Shown here in pieces: positions 26,692-35,705 of a DNA stretch of 64,000 nt. The notes below the pieces were generated by a model. The model saw nothing but the letters and a program-made list of their open reading frames with translations. It ran no database searches and was not told the DNA's origin. The stretch comes from Paenibacillus doosanensis (lineage in GTDB: Bacteria > Bacillota > Bacilli > Paenibacillales > NBRC-103111), in the NCBI RefSeq assembly GCF_025060755.1, contig NZ_JANYUY010000033.1, forward strand, positions 24,481 through 88,480, in the 5' to 3' direction. The position numbers were made by a program, and so were the translations under genes. Numbering within the stretch: position 1 is the stretch's first letter; every line of letters starts with the position of its first letter.

Positions 26692-26856
26692 TTGTATTTC
26701 TGCCTGCATTGCGAAAAACTTCATAGGCTTCATTATGAAAAACAAGAACTTATTTTCAAGTCGGGCTTTCGTTACATCCATTCGAATCTATACCCGGTAG
26801 GCATATGCAAGCCTCATCATTCATGCTGCGGAAAGCCTCATCCGTGCACCGCCTGA
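26692..26856 (+). CDS. Cys/His-rich small protein, TTG start
   Basis: About 54 residues beginning MYFCLHCEKLHRLHYEKQEL and ending with a Cys/His-rich tail (CKPHHSCCGKPHPCTA). The CxxC near the start and the cluster at the end suggest metal binding. Start TTG at 26692 gives AAAGGTG a spacing of 8 bases; TTG at 26671 and GTG at 26683 are too badly placed. A good terminator follows at 26903. Family not recognised. Confidence 0.5.
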   Translation: MYFCLHCEKLHRLHYEKQELIFKSGFRYIHSNLYPVGICKPHHSCCGKPHPCTA

Positions 26857-26902
26857 CCACCCGCCTTGAACTGCACATATAACAGAAGCCGTGAACACAA
26901 AC

Positions 26903-26941
26903 AAAGCCTATGAATCGGCATATCGCCGTTCACAGGCTTTT
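26903..26941 (+). terminator. Bidirectional terminator between the Cys-rich gene and the MFS gene
   Basis: AAAGCCT-TGAA-CGGC pairs with CGCCG-TTCA-AGGCTTTT, with a T-rich tail on the plus strand. Confidence 0.75.
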
Positions 26942-26981
26942 GTTGTTCTTGTTGTCTATGATTGTTATGATTGTGCGCCGC

Positions 26982-28499
26982 TTAGCCCGCCTGGGCTTTT
27001 TTGTTGGGGTTTGAACCCGAACCTTCCAAGGCAGCCCGCGGCAGAAGCCAGGTCAAGATAAATCCGACTAGCGAGATCGCGAACAGCAAAATAAACAGAT
27101 GATGCAGCCCGGCGACAAGCGTCCCTCGCAGCACGCTTTGCACCTGATCCGATAACCGGTCGGCCGTAGCCGGGTTGATCAGCTCGTTCATCTGATCGAG
27201 GGTAAGTCCGAGCGAGGCCCCTTCGCCGCCGGTCAGCACACTCGACAGCTTGGCGTTAAACCAGGTGCCGAACAAGGCTACGCCGACCGTTTGACCGAGC
27301 GTACGGAAAAACATATTCGAGGCGGTAGCCGCTCCGCGCAGCTCCCAGCCTACAGCGGACTGTACAGTGACCGTACAAATAGTAAAAGCGACGCCGAAGC
27401 CGATACCGAGCAGCGCCGTCACCGCGTAAAAATGCAGCGTAGACGATGCTTGCCCCAAAAACAACAGCCACAGCATGCTGAGCACCAGCAAGATCATCCC
27501 GAGAAAAGTCGCCATCCGCACGCCCGCCTTCATCATCAGCCGGCCGCAGATGAACGAGCCGATCATCCATGTAATCGACATCGGCGTAATAATAAAGCCG
27601 GATACGGTGGCCCCGAAGCCGAGCACTCCCTGCACCCACATCGGGATATAGACCATAACGCCGATTAATAACGCGCTGATCAGCAGACTGACCGTATTGG
27701 CCGCAAGTATCCCTTCCGTCTTAAACAGCTTAAGCGGGATCATCGGCTCCTTCGCCTTCGTTTCGATCCAAATGAAGACGGCTATGAGCACAGCCGATAT
27801 GACGAACAAAGATACCACAAGCGGCGACGTCCACGCTCCGTCCTCCCCGCCTTTTTGCAGGGCGAACAGCAGGCCGAGCATCCCGCAGATGAAGGTCACC
27901 GCTCCCGCGTAGTCGATGCTGTGCTTTTTCTTCTCAACCCTCTCATGCAGCCCGAGCCCGATCATGACCATCGAAATAATACCGAAAGGAATATTCATGA
28001 AAAATATCCAGTTCCAGGTCATTTGATCAACGAAAAATCCGCCGACGAGCGGTCCCGCCACACCGGCAATCGCCCACATCGTGCTGACGAGGCCGATCAT
28101 TTTGGCTCTCTTCTCGACAGGATAAATATCGGCCATGATCGTAGAAGTAACCGGCATAATCGCTCCGGCGCCGATCCCTTGAATCGCCCGGAATAAGATC
28201 AGCTGCCCCATCGTATGCGCCATGCCGCATAGCGAGGAGCCTACCAGAAAAACGACTGTACCGAACATGAACACGCCCTTGCGCCCGAACAAATCGGACA
28301 GCTTGCCGAATACCGGCACCGTTACGGCCGAAAGCAGCAAATAGACGGCAAACACCCAGTTCATCAGCTCGATGCCCTGCAGCTCGCTGACAATTTTGGG
28401 CATCGCCGTGCTGACGACCGTCCCTTCGATCGCCGTCAGAAACGTGCCGACCAAAAGAGCCAGCGTTACGACTCTCGTATTCGTTTGTTTCACTTGCAA
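26982..28499 (-). CDS. DHA2-family MFS multidrug transporter (EmrB/QacA type)
   Basis: Proton-driven drug exporter of 505 residues, with about 14 membrane segments. The motif-A sequence GKLSDLFGRKGVFMFG, motif C-like PLVGGFFVDQMTWNWIFFMNIP and the N-terminal VGTFLTAIEGTVVSTAMPKI are diagnostic for the 14-helix group. The start is TTG at 28499: AAAGG is nine bases away, whereas the ATG three codons upstream touches the ribosome site. No adjacent TetR or MarR regulator is seen. Substrates cannot be told from sequence. Confidence 0.9.
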   Translation of the reverse strand: MQVKQTNTRVVTLALLVGTFLTAIEGTVVSTAMPKIVSELQGIELMNWVFAVYLLLSAVTVPVFGKLSDLFGRKGVFMFGTVVFLVGSSLCGMAHTMGQLILFRAIQGIGAGAIMPVTSTIMADIYPVEKRAKMIGLVSTMWAIAGVAGPLVGGFFVDQMTWNWIFFMNIPFGIISMVMIGLGLHERVEKKKHSIDYAGAVTFICGMLGLLFALQKGGEDGAWTSPLVVSLFVISAVLIAVFIWIETKAKEPMIPLKLFKTEGILAANTVSLLISALLIGVMVYIPMWVQGVLGFGATVSGFIITPMSITWMIGSFICGRLMMKAGVRMATFLGMILLVLSMLWLLFLGQASSTLHFYAVTALLGIGFGVAFTICTVTVQSAVGWELRGAATASNMFFRTLGQTVGVALFGTWFNAKLSSVLTGGEGASLGLTLDQMNELINPATADRLSDQVQSVLRGTLVAGLHHLFILLFAISLVGFILTWLLPRAALEGSGSNPNKKAQAG

Positions 28500-28816
28500 T
28501 CCAACCATCCTTTCAGAAGCGAACCCGCTCCCGATTCAATTTGCAAACTTTTTATAACTTTATGTATATTAACATATTCCGAGTCGTTTGAGAATCGAAT
28601 CTTGCATAGCGGAAGGGTGTGGAGTGCCTAGTTGTGTGTTTCGGCGCAAAAAAAAGCGAAAGCAGCGTAATATTCGCCGCCCTCGCTCAGGATCTAACCG
28701 GAAGTAATCATACTCGTTACGTTTTTTCCAATGTTTTTCGGATTGCCCTATAACACCGGCAGCCCCACGCCGTTATTACAACGGAATGGGACTGCCGACG
28801 CTTTATACAATACGTG
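28500..28816. other. Gap between MFS and GDPD genes
   Basis: Contains the MFS promoter region and, near 28749-28795, a hairpin with arms GGCAG-CCCA and TGGGGCTGCC just beyond the GDPD stop. There is no T-run, so termination by this hairpin is uncertain. No gene seen. Confidence 0.4.
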
Positions 28817-29584
28817 CTATTCCTGCGGTCCGAGCCGCTCCCGCAGCTGCAGCGCAGGCAGCGGGTCGTTGACCGTCATCAGCAGGGAGCCGCAGCCTAA
28901 AGCATAATGCACCTGCCGCTCCGTATCCGGGCAGTAGCACCACGGCAGTATGCCGCGCTCCTCGTATTCCCGAACCCGCTGCGGGGTCAGCAGCTTCATG
29001 CTGATGCCGACCGCCCACATTTTGGACAAGGTGCCCTCCTCGCCCTCGATATAATTGGACATCAGCTCCCCCGGGAACCCCTGCGTCTTCAGTCCGTGCT
29101 TGTCGTACATATAAGCCAGAACCGCAGCGTCGAAGCAGGTGAACGAGCATCTCGGCAGGAAGCCGCAGCGATCCAGCGCCGCCACCGCCGCATCGACAAC
29201 GTCCGTTGCATCCGGACTCGGCTTCACCTCCACATTCAGCAGCACGTCCGGGTAGGACGACAACAGCTCGCACAGCTCCTCCAGCGTCGGAATCTTAAGC
29301 CCTTCGAAGGGCTTGCCGAACCATCCTCCCGCATCGAGCCGCTTCAGCTCGGCCAGCGTATAATCGCTCACCTTGCCCGTACCGTCGGTAGTGCGGTCCA
29401 CCGTTTCGTCGTGAATGATCACGACGGCTTTGTCTTTGGACAATCGCAGATCGAATTCGAGCATATCGACCCCGATCTCCAGCGCCCGCCGGAACGAGAG
29501 CAGCGTATTTTCCGGGTAAGCGGACTTCCAGCCCCTATGCCCCGCTACGATGATTTCCTTTTGATGCTCAAGCCGAGTTATCAT
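28817..29584 (-). CDS. ugpQ: Glycerophosphodiester phosphodiesterase (cytoplasmic GDPD)
   Basis: Hydrolyses glycerophosphodiesters to sn-glycerol 3-phosphate and an alcohol. 255 residues, no signal peptide, so probably cytosolic like UgpQ. The metal and catalytic residues are visible in HRGWKSAYPENTLLSF (His near 17), LEFDLRLSKD and HDETVDRTTDG. The end of the ugp-type ABC operon lies 55 bases upstream, which supports uptake of the diester followed by cleavage inside. Confidence 0.88.
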   Translation of the reverse strand: MITRLEHQKEIIVAGHRGWKSAYPENTLLSFRRALEIGVDMLEFDLRLSKDKAVVIIHDETVDRTTDGTGKVSDYTLAELKRLDAGGWFGKPFEGLKIPTLEELCELLSSYPDVLLNVEVKPSPDATDVVDAAVAALDRCGFLPRCSFTCFDAAVLAYMYDKHGLKTQGFPGELMSNYIEGEEGTLSKMWAVGISMKLLTPQRVREYEERGILPWCYCPDTERQVHYALGCGSLLMTVNDPLPALQLRERLGPQE

Positions 29585-29639
29585 GCGCCTCTTCCCTTTC
29601 TCCGATTGATTTATTTCGGGTCGGCCGGTTGCCTTCTTC

Positions 29640-30950
29640 CTACTGCTTCATAATCCGTTCCGTTTCCTTCTTGAACGTGTCCAGCGTGCCCGCCACATCC
29701 TTGTTGTCGTACATGATGGCTTGGATCGCCTTCAGAAACTCCTGATTCACCTGCGTCCAGGCTACATGTTTGTTCGAGTCCATCGCATACTGCAGCTGAT
29801 CGTAAGCTACTTTGCGGTTCGGCTCCTTGGCCCACAAATCTTTCATCGGCTGGGATTCGGCCATTTTTTTCGTAAACGGCAGGTAGCCGGAATCGAGAAT
29901 AAACTGCAAGCCGCCTTTCGGATCGGTCATCGCCCAGTTGATAAACTGCCAGGCCGCTTCCTTGTTCTTGGAATCGGACAGCATGGAGATATTCGCTCCG
30001 CCGGTCGGCGTAGCATACACTTGGTCCATCGGCAGATAGGCCGTCACATATTCGAACTTGGCATTGTCCTTCAAGCTGCCGATAACCCCGGTCGATTGGT
30101 ACATCATGCCGATTTTGCCGCTTGTAAACATCTGATTGACGATATTGCCCGAATCTTGCGCAGGCGGATAGTACAAGGCTCCGGTGCTTTGCAGATCCTT
30201 CAAAAATTGAAAAGCTTTGACGCCTTCATTCGAGAAGCCGACCGAAGTGCCGTTATCGTTAAAAAACTTGCCCTTCGCCTGATAAATCATCGCAATAGGA
30301 TACCACGTATCGTAAGGCATACTGAAGCCGTACCGCGTATATTCCCCGTTCTCCTTGATCACAAGCGCATTGGCTACCTGCTTCAATTCCTCCCATGTTT
30401 TCGGGACGGCCAGCCCTTTCTCGTCGAGCATCGTCTTGTTAATATGCAAAATCGGCGTCGAGCGGTTGAACGGTAGAGAAACCAGCTTTTTATCGAAGAC
30501 GGAATGTCCCATCAGCCCTTGCGGGAAATCGTCCGCAGAGAGATTGGATTTTTTCATGTAAGGCGTCATATCCTCCAGCACGTCGGAATCCGCAAACATC
30601 TGCACATACGCGCGCTCCAGCATCGAAATATCCGGCCCCGTCTTGGCGGCGATCGCCTGCTGCAGCTTCGTCACGGTCTCGTCATAGGAGCCTTGGAACG
30701 TGCCCACGACTTCCACCTTATCCTGAGAATCGTTGAACCGCTTGATCATTTCATTCAAGTAATCGCCGTTCTTCCCACCGAGGGAATGCCAGAACTGAAC
30801 GGTCGTCTTGCCTGTTTGGGACGCAGCGGGAGGCGCGTCGGCCGCCGGTTCGCTCTGCCCTCCCGAGCAGCCTGCGACCAATCCTGCGGTCACCGCCGCC
30901 GCCAATACGATGCTCGGTACTTTCTTATTCATGCTCATTTTTGTTTTCAC
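29640..30950 (-). CDS. ugpB: Glycerol-phosphate-type solute-binding lipoprotein (UgpB-like)
   Basis: Family 1 binding protein of 436 residues. A lipoprotein signal (lipobox near VAGC at about residue 28) precedes TVQFWHSLGGKNGDYLNEMI, the UgpB-type ligand region, and PFNRSTPILHINKTM and TGGANISML. Start is GTG at 30950 with GGGGAG six bases before. The two permeases lie upstream and a GDPD lies downstream. Glycerol-3-phosphate or glycerophosphodiester binding is the likely role. A distinct possibility is another sugar, since the family is broad. Confidence 0.8.
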   Translation of the reverse strand: MKTKMSMNKKVPSIVLAAAVTAGLVAGCSGGQSEPAADAPPAASQTGKTTVQFWHSLGGKNGDYLNEMIKRFNDSQDKVEVVGTFQGSYDETVTKLQQAIAAKTGPDISMLERAYVQMFADSDVLEDMTPYMKKSNLSADDFPQGLMGHSVFDKKLVSLPFNRSTPILHINKTMLDEKGLAVPKTWEELKQVANALVIKENGEYTRYGFSMPYDTWYPIAMIYQAKGKFFNDNGTSVGFSNEGVKAFQFLKDLQSTGALYYPPAQDSGNIVNQMFTSGKIGMMYQSTGVIGSLKDNAKFEYVTAYLPMDQVYATPTGGANISMLSDSKNKEAAWQFINWAMTDPKGGLQFILDSGYLPFTKKMAESQPMKDLWAKEPNRKVAYDQLQYAMDSNKHVAWTQVNQEFLKAIQAIMYDNKDVAGTLDTFKKETERIMKQ

Positions 30951-31018
30951 CGAAATCTCCCCTTTTTTATGAGAAAATGGTCGTTACGAGAAATGGATCG
31001 CCGCGAGCGGTCTGCGCT

Positions 31019-31894
31019 CTATTTGATACCTGAATGTACAAACGCTTTCACAATTTGCTTGGATGCCAGCAAATAAACAATGAGAATAGGTACGACCAAG
31101 ACGACGTTGCCGGCCATAATGATGTGCCAATTGCTGATCCCCTCCGTCTCCCTCAGCATTGCGATTCCCATGGTCAAGGGACGTACAGCGGCCGAATCCG
31201 TCATCACCAGCGGCCAGAAGTAGTCGTTCCAATGGCTGACGAAGCTGAACAGCGCGATCGTAGCCAGCGCCGGCATCGACATCGGCACCATAATATGCGT
31301 CATAATTCTCAGCTCGCTGGCGTTATCCAGCCGGGCCGCTTCGATCAGCTCATGCGTAATTTGCATAAAATATTGCCGCAGCAAAAAGATCCCGAACGCA
31401 TTGGACATAAACGGAATGATTTGCGGCCAGAGCGACTTGATCAGGCCTGCGTCGGCGAGCATCAAGTACACCGGAATAAAGGTGACCTGACCCGGAATCA
31501 TGAAGGCGAGCAGCACCAGACCGAAGAACAGCGCGTTTCCTTTAAACCGGTATTTGGCGAAAGCATAAGCCGCAGGAATCATGACCAGCGACTGCAGGAC
31601 GATGATCGACAGCGTGATCGCAATCGAGTTGCGGGTATACGTCAAAAACGGCCCTGCGCTCATCGCACTGACAAAGTTGCTCCATTGGGGAACCGAAGGA
31701 ACCCACGTCGGCGGAAAAGCCAGCGTTTCCTCCAGCGTCTGCAGGGCAGTCGATATCATCCACAGAAACGGAATGACGAAGATCATCAGAACGGCCGCTT
31801 TGAACACAAAACCCAGACTTCGCCGGATCGTCCTGCTCGCCGCGCCGCTGGCCGTCCGCTCCACGCCGGCAACGGTTTCTTGTTGTGCAATCAC
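31019..31894 (-). CDS. ugpE: UgpE-like sugar/glycerol-phosphate ABC permease
   Basis: MalG-type permease, 291 residues with six membrane helices. The helix at residues 30-52 is followed by ALQTLEETLAFPPTWVP, and the EAA loop ELIEAARLDNASELRIMTHIMVPMSMPAL is intact. Start is GTG at 31894, with AAGGAGG upstream. No ATPase gene lies in this operon: as in many Gram-positives, a shared MsmX/UgpC-type ATPase encoded elsewhere is expected. Confidence 0.85.
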   Translation of the reverse strand: MIAQQETVAGVERTASGAASRTIRRSLGFVFKAAVLMIFVIPFLWMISTALQTLEETLAFPPTWVPSVPQWSNFVSAMSAGPFLTYTRNSIAITLSIIVLQSLVMIPAAYAFAKYRFKGNALFFGLVLLAFMIPGQVTFIPVYLMLADAGLIKSLWPQIIPFMSNAFGIFLLRQYFMQITHELIEAARLDNASELRIMTHIMVPMSMPALATIALFSFVSHWNDYFWPLVMTDSAAVRPLTMGIAMLRETEGISNWHIIMAGNVVLVVPILIVYLLASKQIVKAFVHSGIK

Positions 31895-31933
31895 CGGATA
31901 AGCACCTCCTTAAACTCAAGTCATACGCATCTC

Positions 31934-32812
31934 TTATTGATAATGAACCCTCTTCGCCAGCACCCGGAAGTAAATAAAGGTGAGCACGGCAATGATCGCC
32001 ATTAATACGACGCCGGTCGCCGACGCGTATCCGATGCTGTTCGTTCTGAACTCGTAAATGTAGTACACCAGCGTCGTCGTCGAGCCGTTCGGCCCGCCGC
32101 CCGTCATAATTTTGACGGTATCGAACACCTTGAACGAACCGATCGTCATAATGATCAGAATGAAAAACAATTGCGGTGAAATGAGCGGCAGCGTAATGCG
32201 GAAAAACATTTGGACCTTGTTCGCGCTGTCGATTTCGGCCGCCTCGTATATTTGCGGGTTCACTCCGTGCAGCGCCGCCACGATAATGAGCGTGTAATAG
32301 CCGATATTTTGCCACACGGATACGATAATTACGGAAAGCAGCGAGGTGCTGGAGCTTTGCAGCCAAGGCAGGCTCGGCAGGCCTACGGCATGAAATATAA
32401 AATTGAGGATGCCGTGATTCGGCTCCATGATCCACATCCAGACAAGCGATACGGATACGATGGAAATAATGTGGGGCGTAAAGATGCCGGCTTGAATGAT
32501 GGCGTTAAACCGCGTCTTGTTTTTCAGCCATACGGCGATCAGCAGCGACAGCGCCAAGGTGAAGAAGACGACGCCGACCGTATACGCCACGGTAGTCAAC
32601 AAGGAATGATAGAAATCGTCCCGGGAAAATATTTCCTTGAAATTGCCCAGCCCGACGAACTTGCTTTTGTCTTTGTTCAGCAAATTGTACTTGTAGAAGC
32701 TCAGCTTCACCAAATACAGCACCGGATAGATCACAAATAAGAAAATACCGATCATCGCCGGGCCGATCATGACGTAAGGACGCGCAGCCTCCCAAACTTT
32801 TCTTCTGCTCAT
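31934..32812 (-). CDS. ugpA: UgpA-like sugar/glycerol-phosphate ABC permease
   Basis: MalF-type permease, 292 residues. Family features: FVGLGNFKEIFSRDDFYHSL, AWLKNKTRFNAIIQAGIFTPHIIS and the EAA loop YEAAEIDSANKVQMFFRITLPLI. First gene of the four-gene unit with ugpE, ugpB and ugpQ. AGGAGGG lies before the ATG. A TATACT -10 element (32905-32910, minus strand) lies about 90 bases upstream. Confidence 0.85.
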   Translation of the reverse strand: MSRRKVWEAARPYVMIGPAMIGIFLFVIYPVLYLVKLSFYKYNLLNKDKSKFVGLGNFKEIFSRDDFYHSLLTTVAYTVGVVFFTLALSLLIAVWLKNKTRFNAIIQAGIFTPHIISIVSVSLVWMWIMEPNHGILNFIFHAVGLPSLPWLQSSSTSLLSVIIVSVWQNIGYYTLIIVAALHGVNPQIYEAAEIDSANKVQMFFRITLPLISPQLFFILIIMTIGSFKVFDTVKIMTGGGPNGSTTTLVYYIYEFRTNSIGYASATGVVLMAIIAVLTFIYFRVLAKRVHYQ

Positions 32813-32902
32813 ATTACCCTCCTTTCGCTTGGTGAACCGAATGTTTGCGCTTACAATCCATCGCGCTTCCAGCAGTCCTCTCGTTTACTTCGATACGCTT
32901 CT

Positions 32903-32950
32903 GTAGTATAATTTGGCTTGTGACTTTCACTGTGTCACCAGTGAAAGTCA
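32903..32950 (-). promoter_or_regulatory. Promoter with perfect 12-bp palindrome before ugpA
   Basis: TGACTTTCACTG and CAGTGAAAGTCA (32921-32950) pair perfectly around six bases. The TarJ-like gene's stop codon lies in that loop. On the minus strand the -10 TATACT follows at 32905-32910, so the palindrome covers the -35 region. It could be an operator for the DeoR regulator or a stem protecting the message; no T-run follows, so it is not a normal terminator. Confidence 0.5.
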
Positions 32951-34020
32951 AGATACGTTTTTTTCCAATCGCGGTGAGCCAAGGCAGATTCCATTGCGCC
33001 AGCTAGGTCGTCTGCTTTGCTCACTACGGTGAATTGATTCGGCACCAGCTTGCGCAGCGTCGCCTGACAATCCTCCCGCTCCATCACCTTCAGCACCTCG
33101 CGAAAATCCTTATCCGAGCTTCGGCTGCTTCCGTGCATCGTAATGCCCTTCTCCAATATATCCCGCGTATTGATAGGAACAAGATCTTCGCTGACCCCCA
33201 TCGCGATCAGATGGCCGCCGGGCTTTAATAAGTCGATCCCCTGATTGATGGCGCTTTCACTGAAACGCCCTCCCGTGCATTCGACCACAATATCCACCTT
33301 GTCACCGGCGGAAAAAGGATACGTTTGCACCATTTCGGTCTTGGCGAAATCGAACTCGTCCAGCTTCTCCCGGATGGCTCCGAATACCGTCAGCCGGTCT
33401 GTGCCTACATGAAAAGCATGATGCAGCATGGCTGCGGTCAAGTAACCGACCGGACCGTCTCCGAACACGGCAACCTTGGCTCTGTCCAGCAATGGCTTCA
33501 CGCCTCGCAGCGCGCGGTACGATACGCTGCACAGCTCCGCCAATACGGCGATTTCGTCGGAAACCGCATCGGGAACCGGAATGACGCAGGGCTCGGGGAG
33601 CACCAATCGGCTCTGGGCGATCCCGTCGGTCCCGCTGCCGAGAAATACGCCTCGCGAGCAATAGTTATCCTCGATTTCTCCCCGGCATGCCGGGCAGCAC
33701 TCCTCGGGCCGAATGCCGTGCAAAAGATAGCCGGGCACATAAGGAACGATCACGACCCGCTGCCCTATGCGCAGCAACTCGGAGCTTCCGCCGACCACCC
33801 GGCCTATTCCTTCGTGGAGCAGCGCCATCGGCAGCTTTCTGGCCAATATTTCCGGCTTCCTAAGCCCTCCGAAATAGCGCAAATCCGCGTGACAGATGCT
33901 GGCAATCGTCGGCTCGACGATCACCATGCCTTCTCTTAACCCCCGTTCGACGAACAATTCCTGGACGATATGAGGCTCGGTCAATCGTAATGTGCGTGAA
34001 CTCACTGATGCTGCTGCCAC
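32935..34020 (-). CDS. Zinc-binding alcohol dehydrogenase, TarJ-like
   Basis: Medium-chain dehydrogenase of 361 residues. Conserved blocks match ribulose-5-phosphate reductase TarJ: SICHADLRYFGG, KLPMALLHEGIGRVV, VFGDGPVGYLTAAMLHHAF, VVECTGGRFSESAINQ and GVSEDLVPINTRDILEKG. The catalytic-zinc Cys/His and a second Cys cluster (CCPACRGEIEDNYC) are present. TarJ makes ribitol-5-phosphate for wall teichoic acid; here no TarI cytidylyltransferase is next to it, and the setting is catabolic (glycerophosphate import, GDPD). Start GTG at 34020, with GGAGGTG about 10 bases away. Confidence 0.75.
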   Translation of the reverse strand: MAAASVSSRTLRLTEPHIVQELFVERGLREGMVIVEPTIASICHADLRYFGGLRKPEILARKLPMALLHEGIGRVVGGSSELLRIGQRVVIVPYVPGYLLHGIRPEECCPACRGEIEDNYCSRGVFLGSGTDGIAQSRLVLPEPCVIPVPDAVSDEIAVLAELCSVSYRALRGVKPLLDRAKVAVFGDGPVGYLTAAMLHHAFHVGTDRLTVFGAIREKLDEFDFAKTEMVQTYPFSAGDKVDIVVECTGGRFSESAINQGIDLLKPGGHLIAMGVSEDLVPINTRDILEKGITMHGSSRSSDKDFREVLKVMEREDCQATLRKLVPNQFTVVSKADDLAGAMESALAHRDWKKTYLDFHW

Positions 34021-34139
34021 CTGAATGTAACACCTCCATGAACGTATAAAAGCTAGAATGTATTATGAATTTTCGGCCCTTCGAAAAGAGCGCGAAAAGC
34101 TTCACCTGAGTTTATGCGTTTGGTTGTATGAACCGCAGC

Positions 34140-34901
34140 TTATACCGTGATCACATGAATACCCGAATCGCGGAATGGCTGAAGATCGTACTCGGGCACT
34201 TCCTTGCCCGTGATCAGCGTATGGATGGAGCTGTTGGGAGCGACGGAGTACAGCGAAACCTTGCCCACCTTCGTGTCGTCGGCGACGACGATGACCTCCT
34301 GGGCAGCCGCAATCATCCCTTGCTTGGCCAGCACCAGCTGAGCTTCGGGATGCATAAGCCCGTGCTTGGGATGGATCGCCGGAATGCCGAGGAAGGCTTT
34401 GGTTACATGCAGCGAGCGCAGCACATGATCGGTAAACATCCCGTTCAGCATATAACTGGACGGATACAGCTCGCCTCCGGTTACCGTCACCTTCACCCCG
34501 GGCGCGTCGCGCAGCTCCGAAGCGACGTTCATATCGTTCGTCACGACGGTAATATTCGAATGATGCACCAAATTTCTGGCGATATGCAGCGTCGTCGTAC
34601 CGGAATCGATAATGATATGATCTCCATCTTCAACCAGGCTGGCCGCCATTTTCCCGATGCGCATCTTCTGTTCCAGCTGGACGTTCGTGCGCTCATTGAA
34701 GGAAGGCTCGTTATTCGTCGTCCTCTCCACGATGACGCCTCCGTGCGTGCGCTTGAGCAAGCCCTCCTGCTCTACCTCCGCCAAGTCTCTGCGGATGGTC
34801 GCCTCATGAACGCCGAACTCCTGGGCGAGCGCCCCGACGGAGGCCGCCTGGTGCTGTCTGACGTATTCGATAATTCTCAACTTTCTCTCCGCAGCTAACA
34901 A
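34140..34901 (-). CDS. DeoR/GlpR-family transcriptional regulator
   Basis: 253-residue repressor. The N-terminal winged helix (RKLRIIEYVRQHQAASVGAL, EFGVHEATIRRDLAEVEQEG) is followed by the sugar-phosphate sensor domain with DSGTTTLHIA. The start is TTG at 34901, since GAGGAG is then spaced by 8 bases. It precedes the TarJ-like and ugp-type genes in the same direction and is their most likely regulator, with a phosphorylated polyol as the expected ligand. The upstream region carries an inverted repeat, ATCAAGCA (34931) and TTGCTTGAT (34964), possibly for self-control. Confidence 0.85.
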   Translation of the reverse strand: MLAAERKLRIIEYVRQHQAASVGALAQEFGVHEATIRRDLAEVEQEGLLKRTHGGVIVERTTNNEPSFNERTNVQLEQKMRIGKMAASLVEDGDHIIIDSGTTTLHIARNLVHHSNITVVTNDMNVASELRDAPGVKVTVTGGELYPSSYMLNGMFTDHVLRSLHVTKAFLGIPAIHPKHGLMHPEAQLVLAKQGMIAAAQEVIVVADDTKVGKVSLYSVAPNSSIHTLITGKEVPEYDLQPFRDSGIHVITV

Positions 34902-34930
34902 ATGCGCCCACTCCTCACGGTGTTCCTGCA

Positions 34931-34972
34931 ATCAAGCATCGTTTTGTTCATTACTGCTCGTTATTGCTTGAT
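34931..34972. promoter_or_regulatory. Inverted repeat upstream of the deoR-type gene
   Basis: ATCAAGCA at 34931-34938 and TTGCTTGAT at 34964-34972 are complementary over eight bases, with 25 bases between. They lie just ahead of the regulator's ribosome site; autoregulation is a guess. Confidence 0.35.
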
Positions 34973-35174
34973 AATGTACATTTAGATTAATGGATATGAG
35001 CGCCATTTGTCAATACAAAAATACGGATTTTTCATATTTCAAAACATTATTAAACATTTTTCTTAGTTCATTCTGCGTATTCCAGACAAACGGATAAAAA
35101 AATACGCTCATCTATGCTTGTTTTATGCATACTCTTGCACAAATACAAACATATCGGCGCATAGTTATATCATT

Positions 35175-35705
35175 TTACCGGCTCCGAAACTCGATAACGG
35201 AAGCATGGGGAATCTCTCCGATTTCACCTATCAGCGTGCGGAAAGCCATGCCGTGTCCGGTAATGATCACCTTCGAATAATTTGAATATTTTCCTATAAC
35301 TTGACCTACTCGATGCTTTAGCGATTCCTTCGACTCCCAGAGTCTAGTCTCGCCGGGAGGATATATGCCGTTATTTTGGTCAAAATCATCGCCAAGTTCT
35401 TTTAACCGATCCAGCGAATCATATTCAAACGTCAAGTCCGGCTGCCATTCTCTCAAATCAAACTCGACGATCACTTCCAACTGCAGCTCCTTAGATAAAA
35501 TAGCCGCCGTCTGCAAAGCTCTCGGGTACGGAGAGGAAACAATCAGCTCCGCTTCCTGCAGCCGCTTATCCTTGGCCGTCATATAAACTTGATTGACTCC
35601 ATTTGCCGTCAGCGGCACCAGATCGCGGCCATGCCCTTTTAGCTTATACCGTTCGTTAAGCTCCCACTGCGGCTCACCGTGCCGCACCAAATAAAACAGC
35701 GTCAT
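35175..35705 (-). CDS. Histidine phosphatase family protein
   Basis: Phosphoglycerate-mutase-like phosphatase of 176 residues. LVRHGEPQW (His near residue 8, the phospho-acceptor) and the C-terminal ITGHGMAF (second His) are present, with ARG in SSPYPRALQTA. The ATG overlaps the preceding stop by four bases (ATGA), so it is translationally coupled to the nitrilase-like gene. Substrate unknown. Confidence 0.85.
   Translation of the reverse strand: MTLFYLVRHGEPQWELNERYKLKGHGRDLVPLTANGVNQVYMTAKDKRLQEAELIVSSPYPRALQTAAILSKELQLEVIVEFDLREWQPDLTFEYDSLDRLKELGDDFDQNNGIYPPGETRLWESKESLKHRVGQVIGKYSNYSKVIITGHGMAFRTLIGEIGEIPHASVIEFRSR

Noticed and set aside
28749..28795. Hairpin after the GDPD gene as a classical terminator
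   Set aside because: The stem is reasonable but no T-run follows, so it is described only as a hairpin.
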